Shown: positions 8,456 to 16,429 of the stretch, piece by piece
How positions within the stretch are numbered: position 1 is the stretch's first letter
Layout: every line of letters starts with the position of its first letter
Assembly: GCF_000968055.1 (NCBI RefSeq)
Contig: NC_022538.1
Span: forward strand, 62,001 to 126,000
Origin: Alteracholeplasma palmae J233
GTDB taxonomy: Bacteria > Bacillota_I > Bacilli_A > Acholeplasmatales > Acholeplasmataceae
DNA length: 64,000 bases
Direction of reading: 5' to 3'
Position numbers and translations under genes: made by a program
The notes under the pieces: model-generated
The model's input: only the letters and a program-made list of their open reading frames with translations
Databases searched by the model: none
What the model was told of the DNA's origin: nothing

Positions 8456-8499
8456 TAAACTTTATTATTGAACCAACCATTTAAAATACTTTAAACATA

Positions 8500-8535
8500 A
8501 AAAAGCGAATCCCATTACAAATGATCCGCTTTATA
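8500..8535 (-). terminator. Terminator of the HxlR-family gene
   Basis: On the minus strand AAAGCGGATC pairs with GATTCGCTTT, with small mismatches, around a loop and is followed by a T-run (8500-8506 on the + strand reads as A). It lies directly after the stop codon of the regulator gene. Confidence 0.7.
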
Positions 8536-8547
8536 TCTTAATAAACT

Positions 8548-8877
8548 TCATTTTTCTTTATTTAAATTATGCTTAATTCCCCAGTCATGCAGACTTCTTA
8601 AAATCTTTTCTAACTCTAAACCATATTTACTAATTTCATAAGTGACTTTAGGTGGAATAGATTCATACTGAGTTCTAATAATTAAACCTTCAGATTCTAA
8701 ACTCTTTAACTGGCTGGCAAGCATTTTAGGTGTAATACCATTAAGCTCTCGTTCTAGTTCATTAAAGCGTTTTGGACCTTCGTTTATTAAAGTTAAAAGT
8801 AATGCTGGTTTCCATTTTCCGGATATAATAGATAAAGCATCATTAACCCTACATTCTTTTACATTTTTAATTTGCAT
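8548..8877 (-). CDS. HxlR-family winged-helix transcriptional regulator
   Basis: This 109-residue protein matches the HxlR family throughout: the N-terminal Cys (KECRVNDAL), then SGKWKPALLLTLINEGPKRFNEL, ITPKMLASQLKSLESEGLI and VTYEIS, close to full length. HxlR proteins such as YodB and HypR are often thiol- or electrophile-sensing repressors; the single Cys near residue 9 would suit that role. I place the start at ATG 8877, because SD GGAAG is well spaced from it, rather than at GTG 8886. The dyad ACTATA-N5-TATAGT in its own promoter (8907-8923) and a related site upstream of the 10329 operon suggest it controls itself and that operon. Confidence 0.85.
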   Translation of the reverse strand: MQIKNVKECRVNDALSIISGKWKPALLLTLINEGPKRFNELERELNGITPKMLASQLKSLESEGLIIRTQYESIPPKVTYEISKYGLELEKILRSLHDWGIKHNLNKEK

Positions 8878-8905
8878 CTTAGTCACTTCCTATCTAACTA
8901 TATTC

Positions 8906-8923
8906 TACTATACTTTTTATAGT
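8906..8923. promoter_or_regulatory. Putative HxlR-family operator, autoregulatory
   Basis: ACTATA (8907-8912) and TATAGT (8918-8923) form an inverted repeat with a 5-bp spacer, upstream of the HxlR gene. YodB-type operators have the same TACTAT...ATAGTA form. Sixteen bases, TACTATACTTTTTATA, recur exactly at 10263-10278 upstream of the flavin-oxidoreductase operon. Confidence 0.6.
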
Positions 8924-8947
8924 GAATAGATATAAATGCTTTAAATC

Positions 8948-9007
8948 GTTTCGATTATAATCGAAACAATACTTGAAAAATAAATTCATTTCGGTTATAA
9001 TCGAAAT
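8948..9007 (+). promoter_or_regulatory. Paired palindromes at the DUF4143 ATPase promoter
   Basis: GTTTCGATTATAATCGAAAC (8948-8967) is a perfect 20-bp palindrome. ATTTCGGTTATAATCGAAAT (8988-9007) is a near-perfect copy. Their centres are 40 bp apart, about four helical turns, and each contains a TATAAT. They look like operators over the -10 region, or tandem promoters under one dyad-binding regulator, possibly the gene product itself. Confidence 0.6.
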
Positions 9008-9021
9008 AGAGGTGGTTAATT

Positions 9022-10224
9022 GTGATAAAAAGAAAAACGTATATAGATGAATTATTAAAATATAAAGATAAACCATTTATAAAAGTTATAACAGGTATGA
9101 GAAGAACCGGTAAATCAGTTTTAATGGAACAATTTCAAGAAATGCTTGTTAGTGAAAGAAAAATAGCTACTAGTCAAGTTATCAAAATTAATTTTGAATT
9201 GCCAGATAGCTTTAAAATAGAAAACTACCAAGACCTAACAAACTATATATTAGAAAAAACTAATAAAGAATATAAAAGAACATATTTATTTTTTGATGAA
9301 ATTCAACGAGTTAAAGATTGGGAAAAAGCAGTTAATGGATTTCATGCTATGGGTATTTATGATATCTACATAACAGGATCTAATGCTGATTTACTGTCTA
9401 GTGAACTTTCTACATATCTTGCGGGGCGCTATGTAGAAATAAAAGTTAAGCCAATGAACTTTAAAGAATTTATAAAAGCATATCAAGGCATCACTCAAAA
9501 TATTGAAGAACTTTTTAATAAATATATTATATTTGGTGGAATGCCATCTATTATTGCTTTTAATTTAGATTATAGCCAATCCATGAATATCTTAAGAGAG
9601 TCATTTCAATCTGCTTTTTTTAGAGATGTAGTTATAAAAAATCAAATAAGAAATACAATAGCATTAGATAGACTTATTTACTATGTTATACAACATACTG
9701 GAAAAACTTTTTCTGCATTAAGTATTTCTAATTATTTTAAGAGTGAGAAAATATCTTTTAGTGTAGATACAGTTTTAGCTTACTTAGGATATATAAAAAG
9801 TGCTTATTTAATTAGTGAAGTAAAAAGAATAGATGCAGTTGGTAAAAAACAACTTGCCACATCTGAAAAATACTACATTGAAGATCACGGGATAAGAGAA
9901 GCGGTTTCTGGGAATAATAATGCCAATATAGAATTGGTACTAGAAACTATCATATATAATGAATTGATCTTAAGAGGATATAAAGTCTATGTTGGTAAAG
10001 TTAAAGAATATGAAATTGATTTTGTATGTATCCATGAAGATCACTCCAAAAGTTATTATCAAATATCTTATATGATGCCAACAACAGAAACAATAGAAAG
10101 AGAGTTTAGTCCATTAGAACTTATTGATGATAGTTATCCCAAGTATGTTTTAACACTTGATAAAATCAATTTTTCAAGAAATGGTATCAAACATATCAAT
10201 ATTATAGATTTTTTAACAGAATAG
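9022..10224 (+). CDS. AAA ATPase with a DUF4143 C-terminal domain
   Basis: This is 400 residues from a GTG start with SD GAGGTGG. It has Walker A GMRRTGKS (25-32), Walker B YLFFDEIQ (about 93-100), the sensor-like ITGSNADLLSSELSTYLAGRY, and a DUF4143-type C-terminus with a PD-(D/E)XK-like tail (KVYVGKVKEYEIDFV). This family is very common in bacteria and archaea and its cellular role is not settled. The paired palindromes directly upstream suggest tight autoregulation, as in toxin-antitoxin or mobile systems. A hairpin at 10235-10275 ends the gene. Confidence 0.85.
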   Translation: MIKRKTYIDELLKYKDKPFIKVITGMRRTGKSVLMEQFQEMLVSERKIATSQVIKINFELPDSFKIENYQDLTNYILEKTNKEYKRTYLFFDEIQRVKDWEKAVNGFHAMGIYDIYITGSNADLLSSELSTYLAGRYVEIKVKPMNFKEFIKAYQGITQNIEELFNKYIIFGGMPSIIAFNLDYSQSMNILRESFQSAFFRDVVIKNQIRNTIALDRLIYYVIQHTGKTFSALSISNYFKSEKISFSVDTVLAYLGYIKSAYLISEVKRIDAVGKKQLATSEKYYIEDHGIREAVSGNNNANIELVLETIIYNELILRGYKVYVGKVKEYEIDFVCIHEDHSKSYYQISYMMPTTETIEREFSPLELIDDSYPKYVLTLDKINFSRNGIKHINIIDFLTE

Positions 10225-10234
10225 ACACTATCAT

Positions 10235-10281
10235 AAAGTATAGTAAGTACTAAAAAAGTGCGTACTATACTTTTTATATTA
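10235..10281 (+). promoter_or_regulatory. Terminator hairpin overlapping an HxlR-type operator
   Basis: AAAGTATAGTA (10235-10245) pairs with TACTATACTTT (10263-10273) and is followed by T-rich sequence, so it can terminate the ATPase transcript. The right arm is also part of TACTATACTTTTTATA (10263-10278), identical to the HxlR promoter motif at 8906-8921. It covers the likely -35 of the next operon (-10 TAATAT at 10291-10296). One sequence therefore appears to serve both purposes. Confidence 0.6.
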
Positions 10282-10328
10282 AAAGTAGGATAATATAAAT
10301 ATAAGAACTTATTAAGGAGAACAAAAAT

Positions 10329-11363
10329 ATGATAAATATGGAATTTGGATTATATTCATTAGGAGATTATGTCACTGATGCTAAAACAGGCAATAAAGTA
10401 ACAGAACAAGAAAGAATAGAACAAATCATAGAAGCTGCTAAACTAGCAGAACAATATGGATTAGATATATTTTCTTTAGGAGAATCTCATCAAGAACACT
10501 TCATTTCACAAGCACACGCAGTGATCTTAGCTGCTATCGCGCGTGAAACTAAAAAAATAAGAATCTCAAGTTCCGCAACCATCATTTCAACATCAGATCC
10601 AGTAAGAGTATATGAAAACTTCGCAACCCTTGATCTCTTATCAAACGGTCGTGCAGAAATTACTGCAGGTAGAGCCTCACGCGTAGGACTATTTAAATTA
10701 CTAGGATATGACTTAAGAGATTATGAAACTTTATTTGAAGAAAAATTTGAATTACTCTTAAAATTATTTAAAGAAGATAAAATCACGTGGAGTGGACAGT
10801 TTAGAGCGCCCCTTTCTAATATGGAATTATTCCCTAAACCCTTACAAAAAGACTTTCCAATTTGGAGAGCCGTAGGTGGAACATTAAATAGTGCACTTAT
10901 GGCAGCTCGCCAAGGGGTTCCTATGACTATGGCAACCCTTGCAGGTCCTGTTTCATACTTTAATCAAAATGTTAAAGCGTATAGAACAAACTTCTTATTA
11001 AACCACCCAGATAAAGAACCAAAGGTTGCTATTGATACCTTCTTGTATGTAGGAGAAACTGATGAAGAAGCCTTTAGAAACTATTATCAATACGCCAACC
11101 ATTCATTAAAAATGGCAAATGGTCAAGGACTAAGAAAAGAAGCCTATGTCAATACCCTTGATATAAGAGATGTCATGCTTGTTGGTAGTGTTGATACGAT
11201 TGTAAAAAAAATAGTTTATCAATATGAAACATATAAACATCAAAGACATTTATTCCAAATAGATCTAGGTGGTATGCCTTTTGAAGAAGTGAAAAGAATG
11301 ATTAAAATTATTGGAGAACAAATTGTCCCTCAAGTAAAAGAAATATTAAGCAAGGAGAACTAG
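10329..11363 (+). CDS. LLM-class flavin-dependent oxidoreductase (luciferase-like)
   Basis: This 344-residue protein has the bacterial-luciferase-like TIM-barrel pattern: EFGLYSLGDY at the start, LAEQYGLDIFSLGESHQEHF, RIRISSSATIISTSDPVRVYENFATLDLLSNGRAEITAGR and FPIWRAVGGT. It should use reduced FMN supplied by a partner reductase, which is encoded directly downstream. SD AAGGAGA precedes the ATG. The three-gene unit (monooxygenase, FMN reductase, aldo-keto reductase) lies behind an HxlR-type operator, so it is probably induced by electrophile or redox stress. The substrate is unknown. Confidence 0.85.
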   Translation: MINMEFGLYSLGDYVTDAKTGNKVTEQERIEQIIEAAKLAEQYGLDIFSLGESHQEHFISQAHAVILAAIARETKKIRISSSATIISTSDPVRVYENFATLDLLSNGRAEITAGRASRVGLFKLLGYDLRDYETLFEEKFELLLKLFKEDKITWSGQFRAPLSNMELFPKPLQKDFPIWRAVGGTLNSALMAARQGVPMTMATLAGPVSYFNQNVKAYRTNFLLNHPDKEPKVAIDTFLYVGETDEEAFRNYYQYANHSLKMANGQGLRKEAYVNTLDIRDVMLVGSVDTIVKKIVYQYETYKHQRHLFQIDLGGMPFEEVKRMIKIIGEQIVPQVKEILSKEN

Positions 11364-11364
11364 A

Positions 11365-11904
11365 ATGAAAGTATTGGGAATTATAGGAACTATTTTTGGC
11401 AGTAAAACTAAAACTGCTCTTCATGCAATAAAGTTTGATGAAAATACAGAATATGAAATTATAGATTTAAAAGACTATCAACTACCTTTCGCAGATGGAA
11501 GAGTCTTATCAGATTATGATGAAATAACCCAAAATCTTATTTATAAAATCATGGATTCCGATGCTTTAATTATAGGAACTCCTATATATCAAGCATCTAT
11601 TCCAGGAGTGCTAAAAAACTTATTTGACTTACTACCTATTGATTCAATCAGAAATAAGACAGTAGGTATTGTTGTGACTGCTGGTTCACATAACCATTAC
11701 TTGGTTGCTGAATATCAGTTAATCCCTATACTAAACTATTTAAAGACAGATGTGATTAATAAATATGTTTATATTACACAAGAAGCATTTTCATCAGATA
11801 GCATTGTTGATGACGGTATCTTTTTAAGATTAGAAGCACTTTCTAAAACACTTATTGAAAAAGCTAATTACAATAAAGAAAAAGAAGACAAATATGATTT
11901 CTAA
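11365..11904 (+). CDS. NAD(P)H-dependent FMN reductase
   Basis: This 179-residue flavodoxin-fold protein belongs to the FMN_red family: the phosphate-binding loop GTIFGSKTKT near the start, then DALIIGTPIYQASIPGVLKNLFDLLP and the TAGSHNHY segment. It reduces FMN with NAD(P)H, most likely for the flavin monooxygenase encoded one base upstream. It overlaps the next gene by 11 bases, which supports co-translation. Confidence 0.85.
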   Translation: MKVLGIIGTIFGSKTKTALHAIKFDENTEYEIIDLKDYQLPFADGRVLSDYDEITQNLIYKIMDSDALIIGTPIYQASIPGVLKNLFDLLPIDSIRNKTVGIVVTAGSHNHYLVAEYQLIPILNYLKTDVINKYVYITQEAFSSDSIVDDGIFLRLEALSKTLIEKANYNKEKEDKYDF

Positions 11905-12718
11905 ACTAGCTATAGGTACATGGCTTATTGGTGAAGATAAAAGTAAAGAAAAAGAAGAGATAGAAACAATCAATTATGCAATAGATAATGGTATTAAAAT
12001 AATTGATACAGCGGAAATGTATGGAAAAGGTAAGGCAGAAAAATTACTAGGTCGTATTATAGAAAATAAAAATAGAGAAGACCTTTATCTTATTTCAAAA
12101 ATATATCCCCATAACGCTCACACTAAAGAACAAATTAAAAAATCTTTATTTCAATCTCTGGATAATTTAAAGACAAGTTATCTAGATCTTTATTTATTAC
12201 ACTGGATAGAAAATGACACTAATCTTCATTTGGTTGTAGAAACATTTGAAGAACTTAAAAAAGAAGGGTATCTTAAAAACTGGGGTGTTTCTAATTTTGA
12301 TGTATCTGATTTAGAAAGACTTTATCAAATACCAAATGGTAAAAACTGTCATACTAATCAAATTCTTTATCACATTGGACAAAGAGGTATTGAGTATGAC
12401 TTAATTCCATATGCAAAAGATAATAACCTTCATCTCATGTTTTATTCAGTATTAGGCCATAGTAAAGCATATAGAGATGAGATTATAAATAGTCCTGCTA
12501 TAATTAAAATCTCAAGCAAACATCATATGACCCCTTATCAAGTGATGTTATTATTTTCACTAGAAAAAGAAGGAACATCCATTATAAAAGCTTCAAGTAT
12601 TAAACACATAAAAGAATTAATAGAAGTAACTAGATTACATTTAGATAAAGATGATCTAGAACAAATAGATAAAGTATTTAAAAAACCACTCAACAAAGTG
12701 CCACTTCAAATGATATAA
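11894..12718 (+). CDS. Aldo-keto reductase
   Basis: This is 274 residues when started at ATG 11894, which lies inside the end of the FMN reductase gene; a further in-frame ATG at 11855 would overlap by 50 bases and adds an unlikely Lys-rich head. Family motifs are IDTAEMYGKGKAEKLLG (catalytic Asp and Tyr), LISKIYPHNA (Lys), YLDLYLLHW (His), NWGVSNFD and, at the C-terminus, IIKASSIKHIKEL. It reduces carbonyls with NADPH and fits detoxification of reactive carbonyls with its operon neighbours. Confidence 0.88.
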   Translation: MISKLAIGTWLIGEDKSKEKEEIETINYAIDNGIKIIDTAEMYGKGKAEKLLGRIIENKNREDLYLISKIYPHNAHTKEQIKKSLFQSLDNLKTSYLDLYLLHWIENDTNLHLVVETFEELKKEGYLKNWGVSNFDVSDLERLYQIPNGKNCHTNQILYHIGQRGIEYDLIPYAKDNNLHLMFYSVLGHSKAYRDEIINSPAIIKISSKHHMTPYQVMLLFSLEKEGTSIIKASSIKHIKELIEVTRLHLDKDDLEQIDKVFKKPLNKVPLQMI

Positions 12719-12799
12719 GTTCAAGGTGTTTAAAAAGGTTGTTTTTATATTCAAACATAGAGATAAAATGTTACAATAGCTATATAAGGAGTTGGTAAT

Positions 12800-12985
12800 A
12801 TGGCAGATAGTATAAAAAAAGATCATGTGATACTCATATCAGAAGATGAATATAGTGGATTAATAGAAACACTTTATCTAAGTCAAAATAAAGAATATAA
12901 AGAATCTTTAATAGAAGGCTTAAAAGAAGACATAAATTTAGGCATTGAAGAAGATAGTAACTTATGGAATAATATTGATGAATAA
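12800..12985 (+). CDS. Small YefM/Phd C-terminal-like protein, orphan antitoxin
   Basis: This is 61 residues. ILISEDEYSGLIETLYLSQN resembles the region of YefM/Phd antitoxins that binds the toxin (LMSEEEYxxLxETLYLL). The N-terminal DNA-binding half of that family is missing and no toxin gene is adjacent. It has its own promoter (TTCAAA 12750-12755, TACAAT 12772-12777), SD AAGGAG and a terminator. It may be an anti-addiction leftover or a truncated antitoxin; the assignment is by short similarity only. Confidence 0.5.
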   Translation: MADSIKKDHVILISEDEYSGLIETLYLSQNKEYKESLIEGLKEDINLGIEEDSNLWNNIDE

Positions 12986-13010
12986 AGGCAGATTGATTCT
13001 GCTTTTTTAT
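12984..13010 (+). terminator. Terminator after the orphan antitoxin-like gene
   Basis: AAGGCAGA and TCTGCTTT form a short hairpin with loop TTGAT and a following run of T, directly after the stop codon. Confidence 0.75.
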
Positions 13011-13070
13011 TTATAAGATAGAAATAAGAATTTATTAACAAATTAGAATCAAAGAATAATATTGAATATA

Positions 13071-13120
13071 TTGATTTCCTCCAAATAAAGTTGTATAATT
13101 GTTTTATATGGAGGAAATCA
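13071..13120 (+). promoter_or_regulatory. AbiE promoter flanked by a 12-bp perfect inverted repeat
   Basis: TTGATT (13071-13076), 17 bp, TATAAT (13094-13099). TGATTTCCTCCA (13072-13083) and TGGAGGAAATCA (13109-13120) are perfect inverted copies that bracket the -10. The left arm covers the -35 and the right arm contains the SD. AbiEi antitoxins are known to bind inverted repeats in their promoters, so this is a strong operator candidate. In RNA it could also hide the SD. Confidence 0.75.
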
Positions 13121-13122
13121 GT

Positions 13123-13707
13123 ATGATTTTGACGACTAAGACATTATTTAATAAATACAAAAAATATAATAATATACAAGGAAAAATAGATAGAATGGTT
13201 CAAAAGGGTAAGTATATTCCTATTAATAAAGGTTTATATGAGACAAACTCTAAAATACCAGGTTATTATCTTTCAGTATATATATATAAACCATCATATC
13301 TTTCTTTTGAGTATGCACTTAGTCACCACGGGCTTATACCAGAAAGAGTATACACATATACAGCTGCAACCTTCAAAAAAAATAGAACTAAAACTTTTAT
13401 AAACCAATTTGGAGAATACACATATAGGGATATACCTGAACAAGCCTTTCCATTAGAAGTTAAGATGTATCTTGAAAATAATTATATCTATTATATAGCA
13501 ACTCCTGAAAAGGCATTATGTGATAAATTATATACTCTTGCTCCAGTTTACAGCCTAAAAGCGTTTAAGTCATTGCTATTTGAGGATTTGCGTATTGACT
13601 ATCATGTATTTTCTAAACTGAATAAAGATAAAATCATTTTTTTATCTACCTTATATAAAAAAAGAAATTTAAAATATTTAAGTCAACTTATAAAGGAGAT
13701 GTTTTAA
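13123..13707 (+). CDS. abiEi: Type IV antitoxin and regulator, AbiEi family
   Basis: This is 194 residues from ATG 13123, 9 bases after SD GGAGG; the longer version starting at 13099 would begin inside the -10. The protein has an N-terminal winged-helix region (about 1-45, YNNIQGKIDRMVQKGKYIPI), then a domain with SFEYALSHHGLIPE and YYIATPEKALCDKLY, characteristic of AbiEi/DUF6088-type antitoxins. It represses its own promoter in the known family and counteracts the adjacent nucleotidyltransferase without binding it stably. The stop TAA is immediately followed by the TTG start of the toxin gene. Confidence 0.85.
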   Translation: MILTTKTLFNKYKKYNNIQGKIDRMVQKGKYIPINKGLYETNSKIPGYYLSVYIYKPSYLSFEYALSHHGLIPERVYTYTAATFKKNRTKTFINQFGEYTYRDIPEQAFPLEVKMYLENNYIYYIATPEKALCDKLYTLAPVYSLKAFKSLLFEDLRIDYHVFSKLNKDKIIFLSTLYKKRNLKYLSQLIKEMF

Positions 13708-14571
13708 TTGACAATTATTGATCAAATGCTTGAAAAATATAGAACTGAGACTATAGAAGAAAAGAAAAATGCGATTAAAGAAATTATTCAAGAAATTGTA
13801 CTTAGTGGTCTATCAAGAACTGGATTTTTTGATTATGCTGCTTTTTATGGTGGAACGGCACTAAGAATTTTTTATGGATTACCTAGATACTCAGAAGATT
13901 TAGACTTTAGTCTTTTAGTACCTAATAAAACGTTTGATTTAAATAGTTATTTACCTAGTCTGCTTAAAGAAGTAAGTGCTTTAGGACTTAATTTTGAAAT
14001 TGAAGAAAAAGTTAAGACCATTGATTCTAATATTAAGTCAGCATTTATCAAAGGAAATACAAAGGAACAATTTTTAACTTTTTATCCCAAATCAAATGAT
14101 TATTTAAGTATCATTAATAATGAGAAAATTAAGGTAAAGTTTGAAATTGACATTAATCCACCAAAGCATGCCACCACTGAATATAAATATGGACTCTTAC
14201 CGTATCCATACGAAATACAAATATATGATATGCCTTCTCTTTTTGCAGGCAAAATACACGCAGTGTTATGTAGAGCTTGGAAAAATAGAATTAAAGGTAG
14301 AGATTTATATGATTATATATTTTATATAGGAAAAAAAACTAAGATAAATATGAAACATCTTCAAGAACGATTAATCCAGTCAGAGTTTATCAGATCTAGT
14401 GATGAATTTAGCCTTGAAATACTCAAAAGTATGTTAAAGGATAAATTTGGAAAAATAGATTATAATGAAGCTAAAAAAGATGTTTTACCATTTATAGCAG
14501 ATTCAAAAGAACTAACGTTATGGACTAGCCATTTTTTTATTAGCATCACTGAAAATATAGAAGAAATATAA
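13708..14571 (+). CDS. abiEii: Type IV toxin, AbiEii nucleotidyltransferase
   Basis: This is 287 residues from a TTG start with SD AAAGGAG at 13692-13699. The nucleotidyltransferase core is GGTALRIFYGLPRYSEDLDF (about 48-67), with the DxD pair; a second conserved block is KIHAVLCRAWKNRIKGRDLYDYI (about 184-206). The family transfers nucleotides onto RNA (shown for tRNA acceptor ends in related toxins) and causes growth arrest or phage abortive infection. The pair looks intact. The unusual start codon may keep toxin synthesis below that of the antitoxin. Confidence 0.88.
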   Translation: MTIIDQMLEKYRTETIEEKKNAIKEIIQEIVLSGLSRTGFFDYAAFYGGTALRIFYGLPRYSEDLDFSLLVPNKTFDLNSYLPSLLKEVSALGLNFEIEEKVKTIDSNIKSAFIKGNTKEQFLTFYPKSNDYLSIINNEKIKVKFEIDINPPKHATTEYKYGLLPYPYEIQIYDMPSLFAGKIHAVLCRAWKNRIKGRDLYDYIFYIGKKTKINMKHLQERLIQSEFIRSSDEFSLEILKSMLKDKFGKIDYNEAKKDVLPFIADSKELTLWTSHFFISITENIEEI

Positions 14572-14586
14572 ATTTGAGTTTTCTAC

Positions 14587-14616
14587 TTTACAAACATAAT
14601 TAATCTATGTTATAAT
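14587..14616 (+). promoter_or_regulatory. Promoter of the metNIQ operon
   Basis: TTTACA (14587-14592), 18 bp, TATAAT (14611-14616), placed 20-25 bp upstream of the riboswitch. Confidence 0.7.
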
Positions 14617-14635
14617 CCATTCAATCAATTAAATA

Positions 14636-14766
14636 AGATCTTATTAAGAAGACGGGAGAGGTATAGCTCTGTGAACGTCTACCAACCAGCAAACGCAAGG
14701 TGGTAAAGCTATAAGCGATGAGGAAATCATTTTTATCTCTATCGCTTTTGATAGAGATTTTTTATT
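14636..14766 (+). ncRNA. SAM-clan (S-box-like) riboswitch with terminator
   Basis: The layout follows SAM-I: GACGGGAGAG (14651-14660), CTCTGTGAACGTC (14667-14679) closing P2, then ACCAACC (14681-14687) and AGGTGGTAA (14698-14706) forming P3, where the usual GC/GC closing pairs have become CC/GG. TATAGCT (14662-14668) can pair with AGCTATA (14707-14713), matching the expected pseudoknot but longer. The terminator is ATCTCTATC (14735-14743) / GATAGAGAT (14750-14758) plus T-run. AGCGAT (14714-14719) can pair with ATCGCT (14741-14746) as antiterminator. Position before metNIQ supports SAM sensing. Bases outside the core differ from classical S-boxes, so it may be a variant class. Confidence 0.75.
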
Positions 14767-14782
14767 TAAAAGGAGTGATAAA

Positions 14783-15760
14783 ATGATCAAACTAGAAAAT
14801 ATTACAAAAACATATAAGCTAAAAAATAAAGAAGAGTTTAAAGCTTTAGATAATATAAACCTAACTATAAATGAAAAAGAAGTGCTTGGGATCGTAGGTT
14901 ATAGTGGTGCAGGCAAATCAAGTCTTTTAAGAATTATCAATTTACTTATTAAACCAACAAGCGGAAGAATAATTGTCGATAATAAAGATATGTTGACACT
15001 AAAAAGGAAAGAGTTAGAACGAATGCGCCATACCATTGGGATGGTCTTTCAAAATTTTAATTTATTAAATCAATTAACAGTTTACCAAAATATTAAGCTC
15101 ATCTTAGATATATCTAACTATACAGAAGATAAAGAAAAAAGAATTATAGAAGTATTAACTCTTGTCAATCTACTAGATAAAAAAGATGAATATCCTTCAA
15201 AATTATCAGGAGGACAAAAACAAAGAGTAGGCATAGCACGTGCTATTGCTAATAAGCCTAAATATCTTTTATGTGATGAAATCACATCAGCACTTGATCA
15301 AAAAACATCAATTGAGGTTATAGAACTCTTAAAAGATATTAAAGAAAAAACAGATGTTACAATCATATTTATCACTCACCAAATAGATATGGTAAGAAAA
15401 ATATGTGATAGAGTGATTGTTATGGAAGATGGAAAAATAGTTGAAGAAAATAAAACACTAGATTTATTTATTTCACCTCAATCTAGTGTATCTAAAAATT
15501 TAATTGAAACAGATTTAAAACTAGATTTAAATAAAAATGAAAACATTTATAGACTTATCTATAAAGGAAATACTAAAGAAACAATTTTAAGTGATGTCAT
15601 AAAAAAATATCAAATTAACACAAGCATTCTAAAAGCTCAAACAATCGATATTAAAGATGAAGTCATAGGATATTTATTCATAGAAATTACCGGAGATAAA
15701 ACGTTAGAGGCAATTAATTATCTTAAGAATAACAAAATAGAGGTAACACAATATGTTTAA
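14783..15760 (+). CDS. metN: Methionine ABC transporter ATP-binding protein
   Basis: This is 325 residues: Walker A GYSGAGKSS (39-47), signature LSGGQKQR, Walker B YLLCDEITSALD, and a C-terminal NIL-type regulatory domain (about 250-325) that in MetN binds methionine and inhibits transport. It forms the inner-face ATPase of the D-methionine/L-methionine importer with MetI and MetQ. It is transcribed behind the SAM-clan riboswitch, so it should be off when SAM is plentiful. It overlaps metI by 8 bases. Confidence 0.92.
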   Translation: MIKLENITKTYKLKNKEEFKALDNINLTINEKEVLGIVGYSGAGKSSLLRIINLLIKPTSGRIIVDNKDMLTLKRKELERMRHTIGMVFQNFNLLNQLTVYQNIKLILDISNYTEDKEKRIIEVLTLVNLLDKKDEYPSKLSGGQKQRVGIARAIANKPKYLLCDEITSALDQKTSIEVIELLKDIKEKTDVTIIFITHQIDMVRKICDRVIVMEDGKIVEENKTLDLFISPQSSVSKNLIETDLKLDLNKNENIYRLIYKGNTKETILSDVIKKYQINTSILKAQTIDIKDEVIGYLFIEITGDKTLEAINYLKNNKIEVTQYV

Positions 15761-16406
15761 TTTATATATAAGTGCATATGACCAAAAAGAAATTATAAAT
15801 GCCTTAAAAGACACACTTTACCTATTAAGCATTACATCTGTATTTTTGATTGTTGTTGGATTACTATTTGGATTCATTCTCTTTTTTACAGAACAATCTA
15901 AAAATCATATCATTCATAAAATAACAGGATTTATTGTAGATATCTTAAGATCTGTTCCTTTTATTATTCTGATGATTTTATTAATACCAGTGACAGTTAT
16001 CTTAGTAGGAACTATCATAGGTGCTAAAGCAGCCCTACCTGCATTAATTATAAGTGCATCACCCTTTTATGCAAGATTAGTTTATATGTCATTAAGAGAT
16101 ATACCAAAAGGAAATATAGAGGCATTAGAAGCTATGGGAGCATCAAAGTTTACTAAGATAAGAATCCTTATTAAAGAAGCATTACCAAGTTTACTCTCAG
16201 GACTTACAGTATCACTTGTTACACTGGTGGGTTTTATCGCATCAGCAGGGGCAATCGGTGCTGGCGGATTAGGTGATTTAGCTAAAAGAAAGGCGTTTGC
16301 CTCAGAATATCCAGTGATGATTATTTGTATCATCTTAATATTAGTTATTGTATTTACAATTCAACTTACAGGCGATTATATCGTAAAAAAAATAGATAAA
16401 AGATAG
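15753..16406 (+). CDS. metI: Methionine ABC transporter permease
   Basis: This 217-residue protein has five or six TM helices and the MetI-type coupling loop EALEAMGASKFTKIRILIKEALPSLLSGL (about 120-148) that contacts the ATPase. The C-terminal GAGGLGDLA block is typical of MetI. It overlaps metN and lies 23 bp before metQ, and forms the membrane channel for methionine. Confidence 0.92.
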   Translation: MFNLYISAYDQKEIINALKDTLYLLSITSVFLIVVGLLFGFILFFTEQSKNHIIHKITGFIVDILRSVPFIILMILLIPVTVILVGTIIGAKAALPALIISASPFYARLVYMSLRDIPKGNIEALEAMGASKFTKIRILIKEALPSLLSGLTVSLVTLVGFIASAGAIGAGGLGDLAKRKAFASEYPVMIICIILILVIVFTIQLTGDYIVKKIDKR

Positions 16407-16429
16407 AAAAAAGAAAAGGAAAAATAAAA

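Noticed and set aside
8894-9076. Minus-strand 60-codon ORF
   Set aside because: It covers the operator/promoter region and the start of the DUF4143 gene and has no SD; the palindromes explain the sequence.
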